A stretch of 64,000 nucleotides of DNA from positions 37,684,106 to 37,748,105 of the forward strand of contig OZ020303.1 in NCBI GenBank assembly GCA_963971305.1. Reading direction: 5' to 3'. Each line of letters opens with the position of its first letter. Within the stretch, counting starts at the first letter, position 1. The translations under genes were made by a program, and so were the position numbers. Below the pieces are notes generated by a model that saw only the letters and a list, made by a program, of their open reading frames with translations, did no database searches and was not told where the DNA came from. The DNA comes from Arcuatula senhousia. Its lineage: Eukaryota > Mollusca > Bivalvia > Mytilida > Mytilidae. Positions 47,801 through 54,171 of the stretch are shown one piece after another.

Positions 47801-48535
47801 AATTGACAAGAATGAATTGAATTTGACAACGATAGAGCTGTTAATACATTATAAAACCAACTCAACGCTGCAGCATGTTAAAATTTCATCAACGCCCATC
47901 ATAATCTGTACCCAAATGGATAACAAAGTGAGAAGAAATATGGATTTTTAAAGCCTTTTTTTTCTATTCTATTAAGAAAGGGATGAAAACTGTTGATGGT
48001 ATTAGACTCAAAGCAGGTTGATATTGATCAGATCTAGCTTGCAGAGAAAGATTAAGTTTATTAGACATTACACATGCTTTGTCCAAAGGGACAAGATAGC
48101 TAAGAAGCTGTCTCGATGTTTTAGTACTCTGTATTTCACAAATGAAAAAAAAATATTATGATATGTTGAAAAACATTAATATTTTTATGCCTTTGGAAAG
48201 CATTTTTACTGCTACTTGCAATAAAAATGGTTAACACATATCTTTTGTGCCATGAAATAAAAGATTAAAATGCATTTAACATGCAAAAGTTAATCTCTGA
48301 AGACGCTTTAACCAAATTTTTTGGTGTTATTTAAATCACCAGTACTCCAAGTTCTAGCGTCAAGAATATTTCAATACAGTAATTTGTAGTTGAAAGTCTC
48401 AGCTCATATCTATTTTTAAAGCATAGTTGTTATTGTTTTTACAATTAAAACAATTTTTCTCATGTTTTAGGTGAAGAGGCTTTATCAGAATATCTAAAGA
48501 CAAAAGCAGTTACAGTGGAATATGGCCAACAATAG
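17842..48535 (+). CDS. ALDH1L2: Mitochondrial-type 10-formyltetrahydrofolate dehydrogenase, 23 coding exons, span
   Basis: Converts 10-formyl-THF plus NADP+ and water to THF, CO2 and NADPH, linking one-carbon folate metabolism to NADPH supply. Twenty-three exons give 2775 coding bases, 924 residues. Residues 1-20 are an Arg/Ser-rich mitochondrial presequence. Residues 21 to about 225 are the N-formyltransferase-type hydrolase (catalytic His126 and Asp162, family His106/Asp142). About 226-330 is the formyltransferase C-terminal domain. About 340-415 is the carrier domain with phosphopantetheine Ser373 in [12 protein letters not shown]. About 430-924 is the aldehyde dehydrogenase, with Asn593 (PWNYP), Glu692 (LELGG) and Cys726 (FFNKGENC). 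The offset to the cytosolic paralogue is 19-20 throughout. The presequence argues for ALDH1L2 rather than ALDH1L1, though an invertebrate single gene could serve both roles. Exon joins are by splice sites, phase and remembered family sequence. Confidence 0.95.
18270..18790. repeat. About 200-bp tandem repeat, three copies, in ALDH1L2 intron 1
   Basis: Units begin at 18270, 18479 and 18674 with 'agatattttagctcaccccatgaagtg' (split across the unit), each continuing 'gaggggctattttgatac'. CTCACCCCATGAAGTGAG is a small hairpin. This is probably the core of another dispersed element; ends not found. Confidence 0.8.
19400..19850. repeat. Degenerate repeat related to 15830-16180, in intron 1
   Basis: Shares 'accatattggtattgtaggt', 'gcatgcttgggatgctgattgtgacctat' and 'cattcccactaactgacaa' with the upstream copy. 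Two to three degenerate units of roughly 120 bases. No coding content. Confidence 0.55.
19949..20090 (+). CDS. ALDH1L2: ALDH1L2 exon 2
   Basis: Acceptor TTTTTTTCAG, then residues 16-62. Met21 begins [16 protein letters not shown], the nucleotide-fold start of the hydrolase domain and the position where cytosolic ALDH1L1 starts. Donor GTATTT, phase 1. An out-of-frame ATG at 19951 lies just before Met21. Confidence 0.9.
20200..20590. repeat. Degenerate dispersed repeat in intron 2
   Basis: Two units of about 150 bases share 'catgaaggaagtayat', 'gatttcaatgaa' and 'gatatcattgaggg'. A further relative is at 30020-30140. It resembles the core units of the element at 40866 ('aatcgcaactcct'). Confidence 0.5.
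21075..21309 (+). CDS. ALDH1L2: ALDH1L2 exon 3
   Basis: Residues 63-141, including [15 protein letters not shown] and the catalytic loop [19 protein letters not shown] with His126. Three in-frame acceptors six or so bases apart occur here (before 21075, 21084 and 21090); 21075 gives the family length. Donor GTAAAC, phase 2. Confidence 0.92.
21378..22886 (+). mobile_element. AGCTCACCTGG-family element with tandem core, in intron 3
   Basis: The left end AGCTCACCTGG and right CCAGGTGAGCG are inverted. A GTC microsatellite starts about 50 bases in (21430). At least six core units of 136-165 bases are marked by 'agaatgaaaact' (21998, 22163, 22321, 22479, 22622, 22758). The 3' end has the perfect hairpin GGCTCC-TG-GGAGCC (22866-22879) followed by TCTTGTT. 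This plan fits the bivalve pearl / Helentron non-autonomous type. A palindromic MITE has inserted at 21811. Confidence 0.85.
21811..21983. mobile_element. Palindromic MITE with 59-bp perfect inverted ends and an 11-bp target duplication
   Basis: Arms start AATCTATCACCAGAGGGAGC and are identical for 59 bases. The direct flanks TGGTTTTGGCC (21800-21810 and 21984-21994) are perfect 11-bp duplications of sequence that occurs once in the sister core units. Long ends plus a 9-11 bp duplication suggest the Mutator-like superfamily. The perfect arms imply recent insertion. Confidence 0.92.
23121..23286 (+). CDS. ALDH1L2: ALDH1L2 exon 4
   Basis: Residues 141-196 with [18 protein letters not shown], where Asp162 is the catalytic acid. 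Acceptor TATATTTCAG, donor GTACGA (weak at +5), phase 0. Confidence 0.9.
23875..23979 (+). CDS. ALDH1L2: ALDH1L2 exon 5, with a GC donor
   Basis: Residues 197-231, including [11 protein letters not shown]. The only donor that keeps the family reading is GAG|GCAAGT, a GC-AG intron with the ideal GC consensus. Phase 0. Gly197 replaces the Val seen in vertebrates. Confidence 0.88.
24677..24766 (+). CDS. ALDH1L2: ALDH1L2 exon 6
   Basis: Residues 232-261: start of the formyltransferase C-terminal domain, with [17 protein letters not shown]. Acceptor TTTTCCAG, donor GTAGGG, phase 0. Confidence 0.92.
25133..25314. mobile_element. 182-bp MITE with AGGGCTGTTCCA ends, in intron 6
   Basis: Inverted ends AGGGCTGTTCCA / TGGAACAGCCCT, extended inward by ATTAAATGTGTGG / CCACACATAAAAT. 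Related by its ends to the MITE at 8948-9198. It lies just before exon 7 (38 bases from the acceptor). Confidence 0.85.
25353..25487 (+). CDS. ALDH1L2: ALDH1L2 exon 7
   Basis: Residues 262-306, formyltransferase C-terminal domain, with [19 protein letters not shown]. Acceptor TTGTTGTAG, donor GTAAGC, phase 0. Confidence 0.92.
25528..25660 (+). mobile_element. Fragment of the GTCGCCTGC family, in intron 7
   Basis: Starts 'atgtcgggccg', then 'caacaattttctcagcaactacttatcacagccacttgatatttggtatacag', matching one core unit of 42629-43416. A run of G follows at about 25636-25647. Confidence 0.65.
26180..26308 (+). CDS. ALDH1L2: ALDH1L2 exon 8
   Basis: Residues 307-349, end of the C-terminal formyltransferase domain ([14 protein letters not shown]) and linker to the carrier domain. 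Acceptor TTGAACAG, donor GTAATA, phase 0. Confidence 0.9.
26464..26735 (+). mobile_element. Decayed GTCGCCTGC-family copy, in intron 8
   Basis: Order preserved: 'gcgatatataggtgttactttgacactat', 'cagtttttctgggcatgaca', 'cttacttcctg', then 'agacaacatgagttgtccatgaaagacc' where the 3' hairpin would be. Heavily mutated. It ends close to exon 9. Confidence 0.6.
26764..26849 (+). CDS. ALDH1L2: ALDH1L2 exon 9
   Basis: Residues 350-378 of the carrier domain. [12 protein letters not shown] carries Ser373, the expected 4'-phosphopantetheine attachment site. Acceptor TTTTCAG, donor GTATTA, phase 2. Confidence 0.92.
27424..27571 (+). CDS. ALDH1L2: ALDH1L2 exon 10
   Basis: Residues 378-427: end of the carrier domain ([22 protein letters not shown]) and the linker to the dehydrogenase. 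Acceptor GATTTTAG, donor GTAAGT, phase 0. Confidence 0.92.
27885..28038 (+). repeat. Two decayed tandem copies of the acceptor and 5' part of exon 11
   Basis: A 71-72 bp unit repeats three times. Acceptor-like AG dinucleotides precede 27896 and 27968, and the third copy is the real exon 11 at 28039. Each has 'gatgaa.gttaacaac.tg.atatatcttt'. Copy 2 lacks one A after GTTA, so using it would give GTT AGA TGA, a stop. Copy 1 is more diverged. Confidence 0.85.
28039..28158 (+). CDS. ALDH1L2: ALDH1L2 exon 11
   Basis: Residues 428-467, start of the aldehyde dehydrogenase domain ([20 protein letters not shown]). Acceptor CTGTTTTTAG, donor GTATGT, phase 0. Preceded by two decayed copies of its own 5' end. 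Confidence 0.92.
28334..29825 (-). mobile_element. ATACGACCG-family element with tandem core, in intron 11
   Basis: Inverted ends ATACGACCG (28354-28362) and CGGTCGTAT (29817-29825). A GAC microsatellite (29757-29782) lies just inside the right end, and a hairpin (GCT.CGC/GCG.AGC, 28334-28350) lies just outside the left. So it has the shared plan in reverse orientation. The core is about five units of 143-151 bases marked by 'cgcaaaaatt' (28731, 28882, 29031, 29178, 29321), then about 180-base units with 'ccccaaaatcaatccca'. Short frames across it are repeat-derived. Confidence 0.8.
29917..29979 (+). CDS. ALDH1L2: ALDH1L2 exon 12
   Basis: 21 codons, residues 468-488 ([20 protein letters not shown]). 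Acceptor ATTGTTTCAG, donor GTAAAT, phase 0. Confidence 0.9.
30408..30472 (+). CDS. ALDH1L2: ALDH1L2 exon 13
   Basis: Residues 489-510 ([19 protein letters not shown]). Acceptor AATTTGTAG, donor GTTAGT, phase 2. Confidence 0.9.
30661..30897 (+). mobile_element. Truncated GTCGCCTGC-family copy, in intron 13
   Basis: Left end 'gttgcctgcaatgtgttgcaaagcaacatatagg', microsatellite-like 'tgtcatcctgcgtcc', one core unit, right end 'agacgcaggc'. The 3' hairpin is missing. Confidence 0.7.
30945..31095 (+). CDS. ALDH1L2: ALDH1L2 exon 14
   Basis: Residues 510-560 ([29 protein letters not shown]). Acceptor TAACACCAG, donor GTATGT, phase 0. Confidence 0.93.
31636..31706 (+). CDS. ALDH1L2: ALDH1L2 exon 15
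   Basis: Residues 561-584 ([20 protein letters not shown]). Acceptor TCTTTACAG, donor GTAAGA, phase 2. Confidence 0.92.
31904..32009 (+). CDS. ALDH1L2: ALDH1L2 exon 16
   Basis: Residues 584-619 ([20 protein letters not shown], then [12 protein letters not shown]). Asn593 is the conserved catalytic Asn; the Lys of KPAQ contacts cofactor in the family. Donor GTAAAT, phase 0. Confidence 0.94.
32405..32850 (-). repeat. Dispersed repeat shared with 56635-57005, in intron 16
   Basis: Both copies have 'gaRatgtggaataagtgta', then a split block with 'agccttcaatgtg.ccag', then 'aatgtggcggggttaaac' or 'aaatggtgggttaaaccagg' and a 'caaacctccatcttcc' or 'caaccttcccc' phrase. Open frames here (up to 99 codons) are repeat-derived. 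Orientation is arbitrary; family not identified. Confidence 0.6.
33183..33364 (+). CDS. ALDH1L2: ALDH1L2 exon 17
   Basis: Residues 620-680 ([34 protein letters not shown]). FTGST is the cofactor-fold glycine loop. Acceptor TATTTCAG, donor GTTAGT, phase 2. Confidence 0.94.
33449..33892. repeat. About 42-bp direct repeats around a 350-bp segment, in intron 17
   Basis: 'aaacgaaagaatatggaata' followed by 'tgtgccaaaaagaca' occurs at about 33454 and 33849. The segment between contains CTTCATCAG and 'gcgtgtgaagcgcttttctgg', a phrase that on the minus strand reads CTGATGAAGG...CAGAAAAGCGC. Too long for a normal target duplication; could be short terminal repeats or a partial tandem duplication. Confidence 0.55.
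34995..35094 (+). CDS. ALDH1L2: ALDH1L2 exon 18
   Basis: Residues 680-713 ([20 protein letters not shown]). Glu692 is the catalytic general base. Acceptor TCTTGCAG, donor GTAAAT, phase 0. Confidence 0.94.
35416..35514 (+). CDS. ALDH1L2: ALDH1L2 exon 19
   Basis: Residues 714-746 ([20 protein letters not shown]). Cys726 is the catalytic thiol. Acceptor ATGTTTCAG, donor GTAAGA, phase 0. A mobile element starts 11 bases after the donor. Confidence 0.94.
35526..37394 (+). mobile_element. AGCTCACC-family element with 492-bp core units, in intron 19
   Basis: Starts AGCTCACCATGTGAGCT (hairpin), with a CCGT microsatellite at 35562-35590. Core units of 489-494 bases are marked by 'tctctgaaaccactgaaggg' near 35610, 36102, 36596 and 37085. 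The end is AGGTGAGCG and hairpin GGCTCC-TG-GGAGCC (37375-37388) then TCTAGTT. Same family ends as 21378-22886 but a different core length. It begins only 11 bases after the exon 19 donor. Confidence 0.87.
37752..37917 (+). CDS. ALDH1L2: ALDH1L2 exon 20
   Basis: Residues 747-802 ([33 protein letters not shown]). Acceptor TTATACAG, donor GTAGAG, phase 1. Confidence 0.93.
38562..38667 (+). CDS. ALDH1L2: ALDH1L2 exon 21
   Basis: Residues 802-837 ([31 protein letters not shown]); EESFGP is the conserved cofactor-binding motif. Acceptor CTTGTTTCAG, donor GTAAGT, phase 2. The next intron (38668-42044) is 3.4 kb, filled mainly by two mobile elements. Confidence 0.93.
38846..40316. mobile_element. 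1471-bp DNA transposon, non-autonomous, with 8-bp target duplication
   Basis: Inverted ends GGTGTGTTCCCCGAACGCC / GGCGTTCGGGGAACAAACC extend with gaps for about 100 bases (GGGATTAAGGGGC inside). The flanks GCCTCAGC at 38838-38845 and 40317-40324 are a perfect 8-bp duplication. The interior is AT-rich with no transposase frame and has a nested 91-bp fold-back at 39176-39266. The 8-bp duplication fits hAT-, P- or Merlin-type elements; the ends do not settle which. Confidence 0.88.
39176..39266. mobile_element. 91-bp fold-back sharing ends with 46576-47241
   Basis: Inverted ends CACAGGAACTTGCTCCCCTC / GAGGGGAGCAAGTCCTTGTG with TATCAATATTTTATTAA inside. The same terminal sequence bounds the 666-bp element at 46576-47241, so this is an internally deleted relative. 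Confidence 0.85.
40866..41937 (+). mobile_element. ATACCCCACGC-family element with 169-bp core units, in intron 21
   Basis: Inverted ends ATACCCCACGC (40866-40876) and GCGTGGGGTAT (41913-41923). CCGT microsatellite at 40912-40960. About five core units of 155-169 bases are marked by 'gtttgtaatcgcaactcct' (40972, 41141, 41296, 41465, 41633). The 3' hairpin GTGAGC-GT-GCTCAC (41924-41937) follows. Ends about 105 bases before exon 22. Confidence 0.88.
42045..42244 (+). CDS. ALDH1L2: ALDH1L2 exon 22
   Basis: Residues 837-904 ([20 protein letters not shown], then [13 protein letters not shown]). Acceptor CATTTTACAG, donor GTGAGT, phase 1. Confidence 0.94.
42629..43416 (+). mobile_element. GTCGCCTGC-family element, best-preserved copy, in intron 22
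   Basis: Inverted ends GTCGCCTGC (42631-42639) and GCAGGCGAC (43375-43383). The left end folds (CTGCAACATGTTGCAG). A GTC/GTCC-rich tract follows at about 42685. Four core units of exactly 168 bases are marked by 'gtcgcagttttccagg' (42733, 42901, 43069, 43237). The 3' hairpin CCTTCCGGGGAAGG (43389-43402) precedes CTCCATCTAGTTA. Other copies: 1398, 2017, 25528, 26464 and 30661. Open frames on both strands are repeat-derived. Confidence 0.9.
43417..45329. other. Intron 22, first part: no gene seen
   Basis: From about 43740 to 44230 there are faint repeated phrases ('gaccttgaccttaa', 'tttatgaaca..tttagattcc', 'aactataaatcctaag') of an old tandem-core element. The remainder is AT-rich and featureless. 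Confidence 0.4.
45330..45861 (+). mobile_element. Decayed AGCTCACC-family element, in intron 22
   Basis: Starts 'agctcctgtgagctattgtca' and ends 'gtaagcgattcaggtacctaggagcctcttgtt'. The hairpin is mutated to GGTACCTAGGAGCC. One core unit of the 492-bp type matches 35526-37394 ('agttattgccctttaatc'). Confidence 0.75.
46576..47241. mobile_element. 666-bp fold-back element with arms of about 280 bp
   Basis: Ends CACAGGGACTTGCTCCCCTC / GAGGGGAGCAAGTCCCTGTG. Deep inside, TTTGTTCAGGCAATTTTGTA and TACAAAATTGCCTGAACAAA also pair, as do 'cttggacatgaaaa' and 'ttttcatgtccaag', so nearly the whole element folds. A C-run (46660) and a G-run (47159) face each other across it. No transposase. Confidence 0.85.
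48471..48535 (+). CDS. ALDH1L2: ALDH1L2 exon 23 with stop
   Basis: Residues 904-924 ([20 protein letters not shown]), stop TAG 48533-48535. The vertebrate protein ends at the EY, so GQQ is a three-residue extension. Acceptor CATGTTTTAG. The preceding intron is 6.2 kb, the longest in the gene. Confidence 0.93.
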
Positions 48536-48539
48536 ATAG

Positions 48540-49340
48540 GTACATTTAATCATGGTTCTACAATACCCCTTTTGGTAGGGAGGTCCATACTTTATTTTCT
48601 GTTATAAAGTTTGCCAGGCCAACCCTGTCTTTTGATGTTAAATCATTGATGAAACTGCAAAAACTTTTTTTCTGAAATTTAAATGTATAGCATTACAGCA
48701 TATGAAGGAAATAAGGAAACAGGTTTTGATGAGACATACAAATATTGGACCAAACCTTTCCTTCTTAAACTACTAAAACAATTATGTTTCTTGATTAGAT
48801 TTCCATTCTTTAAGCATTATTATGGTAAAATGAAAGAGTTAAGCGTATTTGTAGAAGAGTCATTGCAAAAATTTACCAAAGGATGTATACAATGACAATC
48901 TAACACAGCAGACACACAAATCTATAATATTCAAAGCATCTTATTTATACCTCCCGCTTGAAAAGTGGGGGGGGGGGGGTATATAGTGATGGTGGTGTCC
49001 TTCCATCTGTGTGTCTGTCTGTCCTTCCGTTACACCTTAGGGTACCAATCTCTTATCCGCAACTAAACCCCTCAATGGATTTTAATGAAACTTTCACACA
49101 ACCTTTGTGATATATTGTAGATGTGCACCTTCTATTTTAAAATTTGATCTGATTGGGCTTTTGGGAGGTGGAGGGGTGTATTTACAGTTTTTTTCTAGTT
49201 TTAACATAGTATTAACAATTTATAAATGATTGAATGTCCTGTTATTTTAGACTTCTGACCACTTAAATTTCATTCTGTTAACTAACTATTCAACAGTTGA
49301 ATGTAGAAATAACTTATACATTTTTTTCTTTTTTTTTCAG
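48540..49340 (+). other. Possible 3'UTR intron of ALDH1L2
   Basis: Five bases after the stop, TAG|GTACAT could act as a donor. A very strong acceptor (T-rich tract then CAG) ends at 49340, giving a non-coding terminal exon from 49341. The span contains a mobile element (48944-49210). Without a transcript this is a suggestion only; the donor is weak. Confidence 0.35.
48944..49210 (+). mobile_element. 5' part of another tandem-core element family
   Basis: Starts 'atacctcccgcttgaaaagtgggggggggggggtat', an end hairpin, then 'gtgtgtctgtctgtccttccgttaca' (microsatellite position), 'atcgcaact'-type text and 'ttaatgaaactttcacacaa'. The right end is not found. Confidence 0.55.
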
Positions 49341-51685
49341 AACAAAGGTCCAGATGAAAAGTCTTTCATAACATTAATTACAGTCACATGGGCAAATAAG
49401 CCTTGTCTCATTAGATTTTATAAAAAAAATGATGTATGACAAATTTGATAGACCATACTTTAATTTTCCTTCATTTGTGTCTGAAATATTTCTAATTTTT
49501 TTTCTCCTTGTTTAATGGCAACATTGAATTTTCAAAACATATCATATGATTTAAATTCACATCATTTGTGAATTTGTGTTTTTGGACAGAAAAAATGGTC
49601 GAACAAGTAAAATTTAAACAATTTATATGTCAAAGAAAAGCAAATATGCACTGATAAGACTGAGACACAGAGGTCGAGAAAAATTTAAATGTTTTTTTTT
49701 CATAGATCTGGTGCATGTAAATAATTTTTCATATGTAAGTTTTTTTAAATACCATGATTGATATCTTAACAAGAAAGGCTTGACTATTGTTTAGGGCCTT
49801 ATAAACGTTACTTGTCTCTTATTTTAAAAGGAATTAATTTGATATATTAGTTTTATATTTGAATCAAGTTATTGAAATAAGTTTGATTGTTAACAAAGTT
49901 TTGTATAGTGCTATTTTTCTCTTGTTTTGTTGTATTATTTTCTTTGTTTTCATTTATTGTTGTCTTAAATTATTATATTAGTAATGATCTGTTACAAATG
50001 GTAGATAAAGTAATATTTGGCATATTTTTTCCAAGATTCTTTTAAATTTTATATTAAGTAAAAACATGTTTACTTTTTTGCATATTTATTTGTCAAACAT
50101 ATCCATCATCCATATAGGTGCCTTGGGACCCACCCTTTACATTTTTATTGTTCTTTGCTGTTTTTTTTTTTAATATAAATAAGTTAACCTGATTTTTTTT
50201 CATCAGCAAAATAAACAAAAATATCTTCATTCAACTTTATTATAAATCAGTTATTATAAATTATGGAGTAATAGTGCTAATCTTTAGAAAAAAATGAATA
50301 TATTTCTGTGCCATTTATGTTTTTTTTTTGGTGTAAATTGAAAACAAAATAAAAGCCAGTACACAAATGAGACTAACAGCATTTATGATTTTGATACTTT
50401 TAACCAAAAATAACCAAAAACCCATCAAAAATGAAATGAATCAATTTTTAAAGAGCAGATGTTTTTGTTTGGTAAGACTGATTTATTTATCTATACATAA
50501 GAAAAATATAAAATGTCACTAATTCTTTTTACTCCTGGCTTATCTTACAATATTGATGTTAATTATGGTTTTGAATAAGTACCCTATGTCACAAAATTTG
50601 ATATTAATGTGTTTTAAAGATGTCAGGGGGTTGGACACATCACATGGGAGCTTGGGGATGGGATAAAAAGGAAAGAACATTGTTTTAAAGGAGATAGAGA
50701 TAGGAAGTGAAGCTGGAGTCAAGAGGGGAAATTTTCAGATTCCTGCTGTCCATTGCCTTTGCTATGGTTTTTGTACTGAATCTCAATAAATTTAAGAGCT
50801 TGTATATTTTATAGGGCAGCTAAAACGATCTCTATGAAATGTAAAATAATGTTGTCTTTAAAATTTATTTAGTTCAAACCCTAGATAGAAAGAAAGAATA
50901 GCAATACTTTTATATAAATTTAGTTATCCATCTGGTCTGACAGTTTCCATTTTAACTGCATTTTTGGTTTTTGGCTGATTTTATAGGATTTTTACAGTAA
51001 GATACTAGTATATTGAAAAGTGTTTGAATCATGGTCTCTAAGTTTATGAATTCAGTTGGATTTGAAATCAATGTACTGTATTTGAAAGAAAAATCAAGAC
51101 TTTTTGTTGGATTTTAAAAGGTTTTATGTTGATTATTGTTAGATGATTGTTTAATACTCAGGTTGTAAATATTGATAGATGAAATGAATAATTGATAGAC
51201 ATGTATACAAGAATTAAATAAATTGTTACTATTGGTGATAAAACCCTTTAGGTGCGGCGTAATTAAAATAGAGCAAAAGAAGATTTTCAGTTATTTTGTT
51301 AAAAAAATTTGAAATAGTGCATAGATAATGCTCATGGTAGTTAATATTGATTATCACTCAACACCAATCAAAATGAAGTGTGTTATCCATATAATTTGTA
51401 TATTCAATTAACATTTTCTTATTTTTTAACACAATTATTTGATGTGTATGCACTTAACAGATACATCTATTGTGCCAAATCTTCAATTCACAAACAATAT
51501 TTTGTTTGTAGTGCAAAATCATATCATTTGTAAACAATTTTACACAATTTTAAGGCCAAACAAGCATTTGGAACTCCATTTTGTAATATGTATAAGGAGT
51601 TTTTGAGATTGTTGGATAGGATATTTTACAGTGCTTGATGTTTACAGATGACCAAATAAATTTTGAAATATTTTTCTATATTTTT
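49341..51685. other. ALDH1L2 3' region then intergenic, AT-rich
   Basis: Probably includes the 3'UTR. AATAAA-type signals occur at about 50208, 50346, 50785 and 51213, and the true one cannot be chosen. No further exon is recognised. Confidence 0.4.
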
Positions 51686-52520
51686 TATGCCCTTGCGACG
51701 ACATGTCAAGGGGCATTAAGTTTTATTCATGTCCGTCTGTATGGATTTCTGTTAAGCTTTTCTCAGGAACCATACATGAGAATGATTTGAAACTTGGTAA
51801 AATGGTTTGGTATGACAAACTATATGTCCTAATCAATTTAAAGTCTTGTCTGACATCTACTTCTTGTTTGTGACGTAGGCCAATGTGAAAATATGTGAAC
51901 ATAACTTGGAAAATTTTTGTCAAGGTTTTCTCAGGAACCGTACATGAGAATGATTTGAAACTTGGTAGGATGGTTCAGTATGGCAAACTGTATGGCTTAA
52001 GTGGTTTTGAGACCTGTCAGACATCTACTTCCTGTTCGGGACTAGGCCGATATGAAATTTTATGAAAATCAACTTGAAAATTTCCGTTGAGCTTTTCTCA
52101 GAAACTGTACATGGGAATGATTTGAAACTTGGTAGGATGGTTCAGTATATCAAACTTTAAGCCCTAAGCGACTTTCAGGTCTGTAGGACATCTACTTACT
52201 GTTTTGGGCTAGGTCGAAGTGAAAATCTCTGAAAATCAACTAAAAAATTCTGTCAAGCTTTTCTCAGAAACCCTACATGGGAATGATTTGAAATAATCAT
52301 ATAGTGTTTGGCATTTTCAATATTTTTGGTAGAGCGCCTCTGACGAGTCTTGAATAGACGAAACGCGAGTCAGGCGTAGCAAAATTTATTGTCTGCACCT
52401 TTGTTGTCATTTGTATTTGAAACTTAATAGGATGGTTCAGTATGACAAACTGTATTTCCTAAACAGTTTTCAGGTCTGTCAGACATCTACTTTCTGTTTG
52501 GAGCCTAGCAGGGGCATCCC
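51686..52520 (+). mobile_element. ATGCCC...GCGACGACATGTC family element with 167-bp core
   Basis: Starts TATGCCCTTGCGACGACATGTCAAGGGGCAT, a hairpin end, then 'cattcatgtccgtctgt'. Core units of 166-168 bases are marked by 'ttctcaggaacc.tacatg' (51761, 51929, 52096, 52262). The last is interrupted by the 121-bp insertion at 52294. Copies: 13926 and (inverted) 54915-55390. Confidence 0.8.
52294..52414 (+). mobile_element. 121-bp insertion with hammerhead-ribozyme-like core and 8-bp target duplication
   Basis: Flanked by ATTTGAAA at 52286-52293 and 52415-52422, splitting a core unit that reads through in sister copies. Inside: CTGACGA (52340-52346); stem II GTCT/AGAC (52347-52350, 52356-52359) with loop TGAAT; GAAA (52360-52363); stem III ACGC/GCGT (52363-52366, 52374-52377); cleavage-type triplet GTA ending 52378. 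Stem I is poor: only distant CAATA/TATTG-like pairing. It could be a retrozyme or SINE fragment; cleavage activity is unproven. Confidence 0.7.
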
Positions 52521-53180
52521 TGTCCCATCGACACATTCCTTCTTTTTTTAACCCTGAAACACCCAGAAGAAAAAAAATATGTAATTTGGAGTAAATGTGC
52601 ACAATTCAACATCACATAAAATGCAAATACCAAAACGGGTATAAAAATGGATAATTATGAACATTTCAAGGAGCAACCTCTCATCATCAGAATTTGAATC
52701 AAAGTTCTTTTAAAATAAATGATTTAAGCTCACTACAAATTTGGGAATAGCCATAGCAAATTAGCAATGGATTAAAACATTGCTAAATGTTGATAAGTGT
52801 GGTGTAATTATTAAATAGGTAAAGAAAATTTTGTTCACAGTTTCAGCTCAATTACTAGCTGATAACTTGAAAATGCATCAAGTGATTTGAATGATATTTG
52901 GCACAGCTGTTGAGTACAATAAAATACAAGTAAGGTCGAATTTCAGAATGATCAAAAAACAATTATTGAAGATTTGCCACTTTGTAAATTTTTTTAAATT
53001 TGAAAATGATGAAATTTTCTGGTCTAAGAAAGATAACTCATTTCTTTTCTGTCTCTATATAGATGTATAGTATAGTGGTGCACTACTTGGCGGTCCACAA
53101 AGGGGTCTTTTACGTGCATGAAGCGTGGCACTCTCCACACATGTTGACACACTATACTCAGCGGTCAGGGTTTCCGCATT
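52521..53180. other. Intergenic, no gene seen
   Basis: AT-rich to about 53040, then a short GC-richer phrase with a tail related to dispersed repeats. 'gtcagggtttccgcatt' at 53164-53180 is the left flank and target duplication of the Mutator-like element. Confidence 0.35.
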
Positions 53181-53599
53181 GGCACAAGCTCCTGTTACGT
53201 CCAATTACGTAACTTTAAGGCGAAAATTTATCTATGCTCCTGTTACGTTCCTTCCGGGACATAATAAATTCCGGACCCGTTACGGTAGGGGGGAACGAAT
53301 CAAATACGGATTTATTGTCAAAGTAACTGTAGAATTTAAACACTTCACATGCTAAAGTTGCGTCAGAAAAATAATAACAAGATTATGTAAAATTTTGGGT
53401 TTTTTTTGTTCAAAACTCTTATTGTATTTTTTAAGATTGTAAATTATATGATTATTGTTTTAATTAATAAAATACTGAACATAATAAACATTCGTTCACT
53501 TATTGAGATCGAAGACTGTACGTATGCCCACAGCCTTTTCACTCGATCCACACTTATAGACAATTGTGGGATATCGATCTCTCAGATGAGTGCAGATTT

Positions 53600-53860
53600 T
53601 GGTTTGTCATAGGGTGTTGTTTTGTCTTCCTTTACCGGATTTGACACGCTGAATGGACTATTGGCAACGCGACGGGTGTGTTATAGCAAGCAGGAACTGC
53701 TTACTCTCCCGGAGCACCTGAGTTCACTCTTGTTTCGACTGGAGTTCGTGTTGTTGATTGATATTCAGTTATTTTGTGTTTCCATGTTTTACATGTTGTT
53801 CTTGTTGGTGTTTACTGGTTTTGTCTCTGCCCTTTCGGACTTTTGACATTCGGATAACCC
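53600..53860 (+). repeat. Dispersed repeat inside the Mutator-like element
   Basis: Contains 'gcgacgggtgtgttatagca', 'ggaactgcttactctcccgg', 'agcacctgagttcactcttg', then a T/G-rich tail to 'gccctttcggac'. I have the impression of it being common in mussel sequence. A diverged copy is at 5704-5915. The 74-codon frame here is repeat-derived. Confidence 0.65.
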
Positions 53861-53939
53861 ATTAGTACCTCTGCTTCTTGACCTATGTTGACCTGGTTGG
53901 TTGAGTAAAGAGCGCTGTCTGTTTATTCTCAAGGTAGAA

Positions 53940-54171
53940 ATGGGTGATCAATCACCCATTTTTGAAGTTGGAAAACTTTATAAAAAAATATGCCGTTCTC
54001 GAAAATGATATTGATACATACCAAAGAACAAATTTTGTACAACTGTATAAGCGCATTTCTAGAAAATTGTCAAATGGAATAAAAATTAGAGGGAGAGAAA
54101 TAGATGCGGAGACAATAAGTAATGTTGTGTACAAAGAAAATCATTTCACTAGCATTCATGGAGGCCACTGA
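53940..54171 (+). pseudogene. Broken transposase N-terminal fragment (probable Mutator-like)
   Basis: ATG 53940 opens a frame that ends after 22 codons. The adjacent frame continues from just past a run of seven A (about 53980-53987) with NDIDTYQRTNFVQLYKRISR and ends IHGGH then a stop. A one-base slip in the A-run joins the two. The pattern (ESD/NDI..Y, NFVQLYKR, then HGGH) resembles the N-terminal zinc-binding region I associate with molluscan Mutator-type transposases and ZSWIM3-like proteins. The catalytic DDE region is absent. Identity from memory only. Confidence 0.4.
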
